From Flavilitoribacter nigricans DSM 23189 = NBRC 102662 (GTDB lineage Bacteria; Bacteroidota; Bacteroidia; Chitinophagales; Saprospiraceae), in contig NZ_PDUD01000027.1 of assembly GCF_002646595.1 (NCBI RefSeq), forward strand, positions 167,045-231,044: a stretch of DNA of 64,000 nucleotides. The letters run 5' to 3'. The first letter of the stretch is position 1. Each line of letters starts with the position of its first letter. A model generated the notes under the pieces. It was not told where the DNA came from and did not search any database. It was given only the letters and a program-made list of their open reading frames with translations. This document shows, piece after piece, positions 34,133 to 43,627 of the stretch. Position numbers and translations under genes: made by a program.

Positions 34133-37100
34133 TTACAATTCCGCATTGTTTGTAAAAACTGGCAGCTCTACGTAAAAAGTGGTGCCCTCCTCTTCAATGG
34201 TCTCGAAGTAGATCCGGCCACCGGCGGCATTTACGATACTTCGGGACATGGCCAGGCCGAGACCCATACCGGAATTTTTGGTCGTGAAATTGGGGAAGAA
34301 TACCTTTTCCCGCAGGGATTCGGGAATACCCGATCCGTTATCCCGCACACTAAGGATAGCTTCTTCATCTTTTCTCCTTAAGGTGATTGTCACTTTTCCC
34401 GGGCGTTCGTCGGGAATAGCCTGTAGGGCATTTTTGACTAGATTGTTGATCACCCGCATCAACTGGGTCGGATCGGCAAATACCTCGATATCCGCTTCGG
34501 GCAATTCGATCGACAGTTCGGTAGCTCCGTGGTCGCCTTTGGCATAGAGATTGTAGACCGAAGAGACCAGCTTATTCAGATTGAAACGCTCGTTTTGCGC
34601 CTGGGGCATTTTGGCAAAGTTGGAAAATTCCCCGGCGATCCGCGATAATCCGTCAATCTGCTGAATGATGCTTTGAGCCACTTCCGATAACATGCTACTG
34701 GCCCGCTGCGGATCCTGCTGCTGTACCCGCAACAGGTGTTGAATGTTGAGCTTCATCGGTGTCAGCGGATTCTTGATCTCGTGGGCTACCTGCTTGGCCA
34801 TTTCCCGCCAGGCACCCTCCCGTTCGGACTGCCGCAGTTTTTCGGCGCTCTCGTCCAGTTTTTTGATCATCAGGTTGTACTCGGCGATCAGCTGACCGAT
34901 CTCGTCCGGACTTTTCCATTCCAGCGGCTCGTTGTGGCCCAGTTTGAACTGGCTCAGTTTCTGCCCGATCTTGGAGATAGGCTGCGTAATCGAATCCGCT
35001 ACGAAGAGGGCAATGGCCCCGGCTACGAGCAGGAGAAACACATATACGTTGAGCAGGGCACTGAGGAAAGACTGCAGGTCATTCCGGAATTCGCGGTCAT
35101 TGGCAAAATAGGGTAACTCGAGATAGGCAATGATCTGCTCATCTACATCCCGGATGGGTACGTAGGCCGACTGGTAGGCCAGCTCACCGATGTGCTCATC
35201 ACTCCGGTAGGCCGACTGGGTCGGTAACTTGAGCACCTGCAGGGCGATCGGGTCCATCAGCGGCGCCGTCACTTCTCTTTGGAAGAGGAAATTAGCGGAA
35301 GTCAGCTCCAATTTGCCCTTCAGATCATAGATGTTGATATCCATGTTGTGAATATCGGCAATGGGTTCGATCAGCGGCGCCAGCACCAGAATGCCGGAGG
35401 TCGAATCCCGCTGGCTACTGATATTGCGTCTCAGATCGGCCAGTACGGCCTGGGCTTTCTCGTTGAGCTGTTCACTGCCAGCGCGCAGGGCATTCCGCCG
35501 GAAAAAGGCTGCCGTAACGAAACCGACGAGGATGAATGAGCCCACGATCAGCAGCAGCACCGAACGCTGGATGCGGTTGCGCAGCGAAGCGCGGTTCAGG
35601 CTGGTGAATTCAAAGGTGTAGGGCAGCGCCTGCCAGTAATAATTGAAGAACGAGAAAAAGATCACCAGCAGGACCAGCAAAATAAAGATGAACGAAATGA
35701 AGGACAGTATCTGCAGCATCCCCCGGTCCGTCCGGCTGATCAGCACCGAGAAATCCTGTTCATTCTGATAAAAGAGCGCCGAGTATTCTCCCACATTGGC
35801 GTAGTGGTAATTGCCCTTTGATACCGAGGAGAAATAAATCCGCAGACTACTGGAGATAGTCCCCGATTGTTTCAGCGGCTGGGAATTACCGTAGATCTCG
35901 TAATTGTACAGCGGCAACTGGGGAAGGTGTTTGTAGGGGATGGCCTGCAGCAGATCGCCGTATACCCGTTGTTCCTTTTGCGAACGATGGCGTATGGCCA
36001 GCAGCCAGTGCATACTGGTATCCGCCGGCAGCAGATCCAGGAGATAGTTGTAATTCAGGCGGTGGGGCCGGGGCCAGTATTGCAGATTGGGTACGCTACT
36101 GGGCCGCATGTTTTGCCTCGCTTCCAGCAGTCGCATGCTCTCTACCGGTAGTTGACCTTCCAGTAGTGGGCGACCCTCATCCCGATCGACCCCGAAGATC
36201 TCGAATTGATAATGCTGTAACAGATAAGGCTCTTCCGAAAACTGCCGTTGCAGCAGGGGAAGGACCTTATCCGTTGTGATCGGAAAACTATCCTCCGGTA
36301 TGTTTTCCAGCAGCGGGCGAAAAACTGGCTCCAGCCGGGACTGAAAGCGGGCCACCGCTGCCTCCAGTATGGTATCCCGGGGATTGGCCAGGGCTTCGGC
36401 GTAGATCCTTTTGGTATCCCGATCCTGACTCTGGCGGAAACTGAAAATGATAAAGCTGGTAACAAAGGCAAAAAACAGCAACCAGAGCACCGTGATGAGC
36501 ACATTAAGAGAAGGCCGGTCAACCGTCTTATCCAGCGCCATTACATAACTGAAGGATATGAGGAAGATATAGGAAACAGGTAACTTCAGATCGATCAGTG
36601 CAACCAACGGTAGCACAAGGACAATGGCTACGATGGAAGCAATGATCCGCGAGGTTTGACTGATCCCGAGGCGGGATGTCGTCTGGAATAGGCGGTGATT
36701 GAACAGAAAGATGGCCAGACTGGCGATCAGCCCGCTGGTCAGGGCAAGAATGGTCCGAAAGTCGAGTCCAAATATGAACTCGAAATCGAAGATCAGATCG
36801 GACTCCATGACCAGGCTCTGAAACAAACGCATCACCACCACCAGACTGATAATGGCCAGCATGTAGGTGATGGTCGTGAAGATCGCCGGCCAGGGAGCGG
36901 CCAGTTGGGGTTGCAGGTTGAGCCGGAATTCCCGGTGGAAGTATACCATCAGCCAGAGGAGGATGATACTGCTCACAAAGAACTCGCCCAGGGTTTGCTT
37001 AAAAAGGAAGGTGTTGGAAATGTCCTGGAAAAAGAAGGTGTCGGAAAAGGTATCCGCAAATCCCCACCAATCGGCCAGTAATCCGATCAAAAATACCAGG

Positions 37101-37873
37101 ATGACGATGATGCCGGCGCCGAGCAGAGGATGGTATTTCCGACCGATGTAATTGGCCAGTTTATTCAGGGCCAGCAAAAAGCACAGATAGGCGATCAGGA
37201 AAAACGCCAGGGCGATGTTGTGCCAGACCGGGTCGATCATCCGGGAGCCTTCGCTGAGGTGAAAGAGCGTTGTGCCCCGGGAATCCACCACCGCTTCCTG
37301 TCCCTGCCGGTCGATGATTAGCGTATTCGGCAGCGCGCGGGTTTTCCAGGCAAAGGCCTCTTTCAAAAGAGGGCCCTCCACCGGGTACTCGTATTTGATC
37401 GGTATGGCGCTCACGACCAGCAGCGGCTGATCGTCAGCGTCCGATAATTGTCGACTTTTCAGTACGTAAAAACCGGTATTCAGTGAAACGGCGAGGGGTG
37501 TTTCCCCGCGGTAGAGCCGCTCCAGGGTATTGGCCGGTAGAACGAGTTCGTTATCGGTCCAGAAAACCGGAGTGCTGTCCCGAAAAAGCATCCAGACAAT
37601 GGATGCTTCCGACCATGCCTGCAGGAAAGAAAGTTCAGCCTCACTGGGAATGGCGTACAAACGCTGAGTCTTTCGGTAGATCTGCAACCAATGATCCGTC
37701 TCGGCCAGCAGCGGCTCCAGCCGTTTTTCCTGCTGCTGATAATAAGTGCTGAGCTGTCCGGCATACTTCGGTAATAATCCCGTACTGCTGGAACGCAGGT
37801 GCGCCAGCCATCCCATTAGGCAAAATAATCCACTGATTATCAGCCACCAATATGTTTGCCTGGATAGATTCAA
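34133..37873 (-). CDS. Very large NtrY-like sensor histidine kinase (1246 aa)
   Basis: One TM helix at 11-25, a periplasmic part, then about seven TM helices around 205-500, then another periplasmic domain (about 505-720) with further TM segments near 725-760 and 790-815, one more around 950-970, HAMP about 970-1020 (ITQPISKIGQKLSQFKLG), HisKA with H1031 in KQVAHEIKNPLTPMK, and HATPase: N-box INNLVKNALQ (about 1142-1151), DNGSGIP (1178-1184), GMGLGL (1202-1207). The PLTP following the histidine is typical of NtrY-like kinases. No response regulator is adjacent, so the partner must be elsewhere. crtZ follows 83 bp downstream. Unusual in length and in the number of membrane passes. Confidence 0.88.
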   Translation of the reverse strand: MNLSRQTYWWLIISGLFCLMGWLAHLRSSSTGLLPKYAGQLSTYYQQQEKRLEPLLAETDHWLQIYRKTQRLYAIPSEAELSFLQAWSEASIVWMLFRDSTPVFWTDNELVLPANTLERLYRGETPLAVSLNTGFYVLKSRQLSDADDQPLLVVSAIPIKYEYPVEGPLLKEAFAWKTRALPNTLIIDRQGQEAVVDSRGTTLFHLSEGSRMIDPVWHNIALAFFLIAYLCFLLALNKLANYIGRKYHPLLGAGIIVILVFLIGLLADWWGFADTFSDTFFFQDISNTFLFKQTLGEFFVSSIILLWLMVYFHREFRLNLQPQLAAPWPAIFTTITYMLAIISLVVVMRLFQSLVMESDLIFDFEFIFGLDFRTILALTSGLIASLAIFLFNHRLFQTTSRLGISQTSRIIASIVAIVLVLPLVALIDLKLPVSYIFLISFSYVMALDKTVDRPSLNVLITVLWLLFFAFVTSFIIFSFRQSQDRDTKRIYAEALANPRDTILEAAVARFQSRLEPVFRPLLENIPEDSFPITTDKVLPLLQRQFSEEPYLLQHYQFEIFGVDRDEGRPLLEGQLPVESMRLLEARQNMRPSSVPNLQYWPRPHRLNYNYLLDLLPADTSMHWLLAIRHRSQKEQRVYGDLLQAIPYKHLPQLPLYNYEIYGNSQPLKQSGTISSSLRIYFSSVSKGNYHYANVGEYSALFYQNEQDFSVLISRTDRGMLQILSFISFIFILLVLLVIFFSFFNYYWQALPYTFEFTSLNRASLRNRIQRSVLLLIVGSFILVGFVTAAFFRRNALRAGSEQLNEKAQAVLADLRRNISSQRDSTSGILVLAPLIEPIADIHNMDINIYDLKGKLELTSANFLFQREVTAPLMDPIALQVLKLPTQSAYRSDEHIGELAYQSAYVPIRDVDEQIIAYLELPYFANDREFRNDLQSFLSALLNVYVFLLLVAGAIALFVADSITQPISKIGQKLSQFKLGHNEPLEWKSPDEIGQLIAEYNLMIKKLDESAEKLRQSEREGAWREMAKQVAHEIKNPLTPMKLNIQHLLRVQQQDPQRASSMLSEVAQSIIQQIDGLSRIAGEFSNFAKMPQAQNERFNLNKLVSSVYNLYAKGDHGATELSIELPEADIEVFADPTQLMRVINNLVKNALQAIPDERPGKVTITLRRKDEEAILSVRDNGSGIPESLREKVFFPNFTTKNSGMGLGLAMSRSIVNAAGGRIYFETIEEEGTTFYVELPVFTNNAEL

Positions 37874-38297
37874 ACTACACTTATGACTATCGATTTACGG
37901 TACATTACTGGATAATGTGAAAAAGCCTAGGTGACTGGAAGACCCGGCGAATGGTAGAACGCGTTGTGTTTCGCCCTTTCGCTAAGGCTCCGGAACTCCT
38001 CTGCTGCTCCTTTTGATACACTATACGCAGTAGTGAAGACTTTCGACCAAAACTTGCACGACGTGCTAACTTAATAGTTTATCTGCCAAGTATACGAAAA
38101 ATTGGGCGTGCTTGTTGCCCGGATTGACGGGAATGCGGGAAACGGGGGGGAAGTTCCTGAGGGGTAATGGGCGTACTACTGGACAATAGAAAGACGGGGT
38201 GACCGGGAGACAGGAAGAAAGAGGAGAGGTTTTCCATGCCATTTCCCAACTTTCTATTTTCCCAATATCCGATCTTCCCAAAGTCCTACCTTCTGCG
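37874..38297. other. Gene-free interval upstream of rnpB
   Basis: Contains an A/G-rich stretch (38190-38235) and no credible ORF; only the rnpB promoter at its right end is identifiable. Confidence 0.5.
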
Positions 38298-38305
38298 TAC
38301 CTTTG
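38275..38305 (+). promoter_or_regulatory. rnpB promoter
   Basis: TACCTTTG (38298-38305) is a perfect -7 element; TTC at 38275-38277, 20 nt upstream, is close to the TTG -33 box. Predicted start near 38310, which coincides with the first base of helix P1 of the RNA. Confidence 0.65.
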
Positions 38306-38308
38306 CCC

Positions 38309-38740
38309 ATCCACTACCGGCTACTCTATCGCGGTTCCGGTTTCGGCCGGAAATGAGGAAAGTCCGGACAACGTAGAGCACCGCACTACCTAACGGGTAG
38401 GCTGCATTCCGGGAACGGAATGTGGACAGCCAGTGTCACAGAAAGCTAGACCGCCCCGGCCTTCGGGTTGGGGTAAGGGTGAAAACGTGCGGGCCATTTG
38501 GCCTTAATGTAAGAGCGCACGCCGCGGCGGGGTGACCCGTCGGGGGGATAAACCTTGCGGGTTGAAATGCCACGCACATCCCGGGGCCTGCGGGCCGCTG
38601 AGTTGCTCGCTCAGTTTTTCCCTCGGGAATGCCGGGAGGGGTAGGCAGATAGATCCGGTTCGTAAGGACCGGACTAGATAAATGATAGAGGCTCCGCCTG
38701 GCGGAGAACAGAATCCGGCTTATCGGCCGGTGGTGGAGTT
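38309..38740 (+). ncRNA. rnpB: RNase P RNA (bacterial type A)
   Basis: Catalytic RNA that removes tRNA 5' leaders. Universal elements are visible: GAGGAAAGTCCGGAC (38355-38369, CRI/P4 5' strand), ACAGAAAGCTAGACCGCC, GGTAAGGGTGAAAACGTGCG (CRII/III), AGATAAATGATAGAGGCTC and ACAGAATCCGGCTTA (38708-38722, P4 3' strand). P1 is formed by CCACTACCGGC (38311-38321) with GCCGGTGGTGG (38726-38736), and is followed by a short T-run. Length about 430 nt. Ends are estimated from P1. Confidence 0.95.
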
Positions 38741-38802
38741 TTTCAATAACAATTGCAATTGCAATGTCAATACCTTCTAGTCTAATATTCTACTACTAGA
38801 CA

Positions 38803-41313
38803 CTAAAATTCCTTCTCACCGAATTCACTCTTCAGCAGATTCACCTTTTTCGAGCTCTGATTGATCTGGTAGGTAAGCCCGATCTGGAGGATATCCACTT
38901 CGTACACATAATTGGTGGTCGTATAAAAATTATCCCGCACGGTAGTGATGCGCTGCTCGTTGGAAGAAAGCAGGCCAAGGTCCAGGTTGAGCCACTGGAA
39001 ACTCACCGCCAGTCGTTTATCCAGGAAAGTCTTGCGAAGGGTCAGACTGGGATTGTAAAATCTCGAATCCCTTCCCTGCGCCGTCACCCGTTCCGAAAGA
39101 TAGTTGAGTCCCAGTTGCAGGTCCATGGTCGACATCAGCTTGAAATTGGAGGTCGCATTGATGGAATAAATGGTGTTGGCGGTATTGATCCGATCCCCGA
39201 ATAGCTGACCTTTGATCCGATAGTTGTAAATATTGGTACCCAGGAATAAGCGCCACCAGCCGGTAGGGTAGAGGGTGGTGCCCAACTCCAGACCGTATAC
39301 CTGCGCCCGCCCGGCATTGGTATAGATCCGGTTGAGAATGGTGTCGTTAAATATGGTATTCACCCGGTTGATCACATTGTTGATATTCCGAAAATAGACG
39401 GTCGCGTAGAGGGAGTTGTCCTCCCAGTTTTTGACCAGGCCGGCTTCCACCAGATCGATGTATTCGGGGAGGAGGGCCGCATCGCCCTGCTCCAGCGTTT
39501 CGGAATGTTCGCGCTCGGGGAAGGGCGTCATTTTAAACGTGGTGGTCCGTTCTATCCGTCGGCTGTAGCCGGCCTTGGCGGAGAGATTATTGCCCAGGTC
39601 ATACTGCAGATTGAAGGAGGGAAAGAAGTTGAACTGATCCAGGGTGTAAAGGGTATCCGGTTCGGCAATGTCCACCTGGCGGTCAAAATACTCCAGACGT
39701 AGTCCACCCGAATATTGAAGTCGGCCCACTTCACCGGACAACTGACTGTAAACCGAATGGATCTGGCGGCGCAGCTCGATACTGTTGGTAAACAACGGAT
39801 TGGTCTCCCACGTATTCGTAGCGAAATTGCGATCCAGATAAATAAAATCTCCGGGATGTTTCAGATAGCGGTACTGGTAGCCGCTTTCCCACTTGGCATC
39901 TCCCAGTTGGCCGGCGTAGTCCAGTTGCAGGCGGTAGCCGTCCAGCGGATTATCATTATCGTTGTACTGCAGCTGGAAAGTGTCGCGCAACTGCGGCCAT
40001 CCCAAGCTGACGTTATCGGTGGGGCCACCCAGCAGCGTGTGTTCGTACAATCCGGAGATCTTCAGACTGGAGGTATTGGCAAACTTTACCGTATAATCCA
40101 GAGCGCCGATCAGAAAATCTCCCCGGCGGACCCGCAGGTTCTCGTTGTAAAAAGTAAACTGACTCACCTGATTACCTCCCGGAAATACCGTGCCGCTTTC
40201 GCGATAAAGATCCCAGTAGGCCTCCGGGCCGAGAAACTGCCCTTCGGTAATGCGGGTGCGCTGTTGATCCAGGTAGAGGATGTCCGCCGTTCGGTACTGG
40301 GTACGTTTTCCGGCGTAGAAACTCGCGCCGATGGATTGGCGGTCGCTGGGGGCAAAAAGCACGGACGCCCGTCCGGAATAATTTTCCCGGTCGAAACTGC
40401 GCTCCCCGTCGGAAGGGAATTCGGTAAGCACTTCGTTCAGATAGGTATTCACGTATCCTTCCCGGCGGCCCGAAACGTCATTGCGACTATAATCGAAGCC
40501 GGCCGAAAGATCCCATTTACCCTTTTTATAATTGACGGTGATATCGCCCCCAAACCGGCGGGCGGCTTCTGCATTATCGTATGGCTCAATGCTGGGCAAT
40601 CCGATCAGGCCGTTGGCGATCAGTAGGAGCCCGTCGGTAACGCCCTGCCTGGTCTTGATATTGATGATCCCGGCCTTGCCGTCCGGATCGTATTTCGCCG
40701 AAGGAGCGGTGATGATCTCGATATCTTCGATGGCATTGGCGGGGATCTGACCGAGCATAACCGCAGGGTCCGACTGTACCGGTTTGCCGTTGATCATCAC
40801 GATGAAGCCCGTAGCTCCCCGCACGGAGATCTCTCCGAGAGCGTTAACCGTAATGGAAGGCAGATTGCGCAGTACATCGGTGGCATTCCCTCCCTGGGCG
40901 CTCTGAAACTGTCCGGCATCGAAAACCTGTTTGTCGAGGCGGTGCAGAGAGGTGATCGCCCGCCCGGTCACCTCCACTTCCCGCAGTACGCTGGCATTTA
41001 CCCCCAGACTAATGGTGCCGAGATCGGTGACTCCGTCCAGGGAGAAAACTTCCGAACGGTAGGGCTCGTAGCCCAGGAACTGGGCGATGACATAAACCGT
41101 GCTGGCTTGTAATTTTGAAAACAGGAACTGGCCGCTCTGATCGGTGACCACGCCGTTGATCAGGCTGGAATCCCCGGCGGAATGGAGCGTAACACTGGCG
41201 TATTCAATGGCTTCACCGCTGGTGGTGTCAATGATCCGTCCCCGGATCTCGATCTGGCCAAAAAGCGAGCAGGTAAGTGAGAGTAGGGTAATGCAGGATA
41301 TTAGGCTTCGCAT
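38803..41313 (-). CDS. Outer-membrane receptor family protein (CarboxypepD_reg-like, plug, OMP_b-brl_3 type barrel)
   Basis: Start at ATG 41313, where a signal peptide begins (MRSLISCITLLSLTCSLFGQ), 836 residues. N-terminal carboxypeptidase-regulatory-like beta-sandwich (IEIRGRIIDTTSGEAIEYAS...GQFLFSKL), plug domain about 105-215 (FDAGQFQSAQGGNATDVLRN, ISVRGATGFIVMINGKPV, IPANAIEDIEIITAPSAKYD, GIINIKT), then a barrel to the C-terminus. This is the outer-membrane receptor group without a clear TonB box; substrate unknown. The AraC regulator gene lies 490 bp upstream on the same strand with a MITE between them. Confidence 0.87.
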   Translation of the reverse strand: MRSLISCITLLSLTCSLFGQIEIRGRIIDTTSGEAIEYASVTLHSAGDSSLINGVVTDQSGQFLFSKLQASTVYVIAQFLGYEPYRSEVFSLDGVTDLGTISLGVNASVLREVEVTGRAITSLHRLDKQVFDAGQFQSAQGGNATDVLRNLPSITVNALGEISVRGATGFIVMINGKPVQSDPAVMLGQIPANAIEDIEIITAPSAKYDPDGKAGIINIKTRQGVTDGLLLIANGLIGLPSIEPYDNAEAARRFGGDITVNYKKGKWDLSAGFDYSRNDVSGRREGYVNTYLNEVLTEFPSDGERSFDRENYSGRASVLFAPSDRQSIGASFYAGKRTQYRTADILYLDQQRTRITEGQFLGPEAYWDLYRESGTVFPGGNQVSQFTFYNENLRVRRGDFLIGALDYTVKFANTSSLKISGLYEHTLLGGPTDNVSLGWPQLRDTFQLQYNDNDNPLDGYRLQLDYAGQLGDAKWESGYQYRYLKHPGDFIYLDRNFATNTWETNPLFTNSIELRRQIHSVYSQLSGEVGRLQYSGGLRLEYFDRQVDIAEPDTLYTLDQFNFFPSFNLQYDLGNNLSAKAGYSRRIERTTTFKMTPFPEREHSETLEQGDAALLPEYIDLVEAGLVKNWEDNSLYATVYFRNINNVINRVNTIFNDTILNRIYTNAGRAQVYGLELGTTLYPTGWWRLFLGTNIYNYRIKGQLFGDRINTANTIYSINATSNFKLMSTMDLQLGLNYLSERVTAQGRDSRFYNPSLTLRKTFLDKRLAVSFQWLNLDLGLLSSNEQRITTVRDNFYTTTNYVYEVDILQIGLTYQINQSSKKVNLLKSEFGEKEF

Positions 41314-41576
41314 CGCAAGACAATTGGTTGAAGTGGTCGTTGGTTTTTCTATCACAATTCATCCGAGGTCCTGCCGGTCAGGCTGCTCTCCGTCGGGAAT
41401 AAAGCATAGCGTAGACCGATCTCCAACAACTGATACCAAACAGAAAGCTGTACCATCCCCACCGGGTCGGTGAGGGTGGATCGTTTTGCTGTTTGGTTAA
41501 GGCTTGGTGGAAACGTTGGAATACTCTTCCCTGCTTCTCCGGGTAAAGAGGTCTGGTAACTGGCAACCTGGATTAA

Positions 41577-41737
41577 GAGCCTATCCAAAAACCATCCTTT
41601 GATCTTAAAATAACCATCTATGGAACCTCATTTCGTCATTTCCTCCTTCCGTAGCGCTGCTACGAAACTCGAAAATGACTTCGTGAGAACCCAAATCTGG
41701 TCATTTTCGACGTCAAAACCGGTTTCTGGATAGGCTC
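41577..41737. mobile_element. 161-bp MITE, copy 2
   Basis: Termini GAGCCTATCCAAAAACC and GGTTTCTGGATAGGCTC are inverted repeats with 16 of 17 matches. Flanks are TAA and TAT, so a target duplication is not exact. Same length and about 90% identity to 16219-16379, no gaps. Internal inverted repeats (TCGAAAATGAC and GTCATTTTCGA, and CGTAGCGCTGCTACG) would fold strongly. Lies between the AraC regulator and the receptor gene. Confidence 0.85.
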
Positions 41738-41803
41738 TATGTGAGCCACAAAATTAACGGTCAACCCTTTCGTCGTGTAGTGCTATTGGTGGTAATAATG
41801 GTA

Positions 41804-42631
41804 TTATTGGAAGTATTGGGCTCGAAACTGCAACGGCGTTACCCGCTCGTGTCTTTTGAAAAAACGAATGAAGTAGGACGTGTCATTGAAATTGAGCAGG
41901 TGGGCGATCTCGCTCATCGACTTTTCCGTGTGGAGAATGTAACGTTTGGCTTCCAGCAGCAGTTGACCGGTAATATGGTCACTGGCGCTTTTTCCGGAAT
42001 GTCTGCGGCAGACGCTGTTCAATTGCTGGCGGGTGGTCTGCAGTTCCTGGGCAAAATCGTTGACGTTGCGCAAGTCCGGACATTTTTCGGTGATCATCTT
42101 TTGAAAGCGGTCAAAAAGCAGGTTGGGAGTGGCCCGGGTGGCGTTGGTACTGGACAATTGTAGCAATTTGGAGAACAATACCCGTAAATATCCATTGATC
42201 ACCTGATCCGAAAACTCGTTCCCACTGTTAAATTCCTGTATAATATCTTCGAAAATAAAAGTAAGGTCTTGCTGACCGTGCATGGAGATATTGACGACGG
42301 AGGTCAGATTTTTCATTAAATTTAGGATGGAGGCTTCGTTGATGAAGTTGAAAAACTCTTCCTTGAACAAAATGACGTACCCCCGGGGTATGGAAGTGAA
42401 CTGCCAGCAATGCAATTGACCCGATTGGAGGAAATAAAGCTCCGGAGCTTCAATTTTGAACTTCTCGGTTTCTATCCAATGATAGCCTTCGCCCTGGGTC
42501 AGATAGATCAATTCGTGGTAGCCGCCGTGTTTGTGCGGCCGGGTCTTCTTGATCTTTTCCTTGAAGCGGGAAATTTTAAAGAGCTGATCTTTTCCTAACT
42601 TATTCTTGAATGGAATGGGCGCAGCATTCAT
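41804..42631 (-). CDS. AraC-family transcriptional regulator with cupin sensor
   Basis: 275 residues. N-terminal cupin-like sensor (about 30-110: HKHGGYHELIYLTQGEGYHW, then PELYFLQSGQLHCWQF) and a C-terminal double helix-turn-helix (about 172-275; VNDFAQELQTTRQQLNSVCR, EIAHLLNFNDTSYFIRFFKR, FRAQYFQ). This is the usual design for carbon or stress regulators in the phylum. Divergent from the methyltransferase gene: only 23 bp separate the two start codons, so their control elements must overlap with the coding sequences. Candidate targets are that gene, the receptor gene downstream, or itself. Confidence 0.9.
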   Translation of the reverse strand: MNAAPIPFKNKLGKDQLFKISRFKEKIKKTRPHKHGGYHELIYLTQGEGYHWIETEKFKIEAPELYFLQSGQLHCWQFTSIPRGYVILFKEEFFNFINEASILNLMKNLTSVVNISMHGQQDLTFIFEDIIQEFNSGNEFSDQVINGYLRVLFSKLLQLSSTNATRATPNLLFDRFQKMITEKCPDLRNVNDFAQELQTTRQQLNSVCRRHSGKSASDHITGQLLLEAKRYILHTEKSMSEIAHLLNFNDTSYFIRFFKRHERVTPLQFRAQYFQ

Positions 42632-42654
42632 ATGGGTACAATTGTCGTAAAACT

Positions 42655-43575
42655 ATGAAAATAAAGATATTACTCTGGTTCGGGCTTCTATTTTCGGGTG
42701 TCGGCGATTTGGCAGGGCAATCGGTGTCGGGTCAGATTTTAGACGCCTATTTTACGGCACTCACCCGACAACACCAAGCAAATGCCGAGATTTCGCAGGC
42801 GCTCAGACATTTATCTCCCGATCTGGAGGAAGATTACCGGCAATTACTGCAATTGACGGAGCAGGATGCCACCTTACCCTGGGCTTATTTTCGCCGGAAT
42901 CTGGAACGCGTCGGCGCCGGTGCACCCCTCCTGACGCTTTGTGAGGAAGGCCGGCAACTCGATCTGATGCTCCGGCGCTATCATAATTTACGACTGGTTG
43001 ATCCCTATTCGCAACTCACCGTAGATACTTCCCAGTCGATGCAGCGACTCTGCTTTTTCGCTCTGACGGAAGGGGAAAAGGTGGCGGAGATCGGGTTCGG
43101 TTACGGCTATAATCTGCATTTGCTGGCGCTGGGCTACCGGAATTTATCGATCTATGCCAATGAACTCGATGCACATCGCCTCCAGCGAATGGAGGAAACG
43201 ATCACGGAAGAATATCCGGCAAGCCGGCATCAGCAGTTTCACTTCATCAACGGAGCTATCGCTTCCACTAATCTGGAAAACCTGGATCTGGACCTGATCA
43301 TCATGGAAAATGTATTTCACCATCTGTCGGATCAGACGGCGTTTTTGCGGTCCATGCTCAAAAGCCTCGGGGAGAACGGGGAGATCGTCATCATCGAAGA
43401 GTTTCGGGAAGCAGATCGGCAGGGCGGAAGCTGCCCGGATCTGATAACCCGAAAACAACTACTGGATCTATTAATTGACAGTGGCCTGGAACTTCAAAGC
43501 GAGCAAAAGCTGTTATCGCAGTACAAAACCATGCTGCGTTTCGGAAAAGGCACCGGGACTAAACTGAATAAATGA
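42655..43575 (+). CDS. Class I SAM-dependent methyltransferase with N-terminal signal peptide
   Basis: Start at ATG 42655; 306 residues. Residues 1-22 (MKIKILLWFGLLFSGVGDLA) look like a Sec signal peptide. Motif I of class I methyltransferases follows at about 144-153 (VAEIGFGYGYN), an acidic adenosine-ribose contact at ANELDA, and motif IV LDLIIMENVFHHLS near 215; GENGEIVIIEEFRE gives motif VI. The domain before it (25-135) is helical and lacks known motifs. Methyltransferases with an export signal are odd, as SAM is cytoplasmic; the segment could instead be a membrane anchor. Divergent from the AraC gene with 23 bp between starts. Confidence 0.72.
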   Translation: MKIKILLWFGLLFSGVGDLAGQSVSGQILDAYFTALTRQHQANAEISQALRHLSPDLEEDYRQLLQLTEQDATLPWAYFRRNLERVGAGAPLLTLCEEGRQLDLMLRRYHNLRLVDPYSQLTVDTSQSMQRLCFFALTEGEKVAEIGFGYGYNLHLLALGYRNLSIYANELDAHRLQRMEETITEEYPASRHQQFHFINGAIASTNLENLDLDLIIMENVFHHLSDQTAFLRSMLKSLGENGEIVIIEEFREADRQGGSCPDLITRKQLLDLLIDSGLELQSEQKLLSQYKTMLRFGKGTGTKLNK

Positions 43576-43627
43576 CCGTTTATCTCCGGGACCGTCACCG
43601 CAACTCACTTCTTAAACTCCAGCCATA

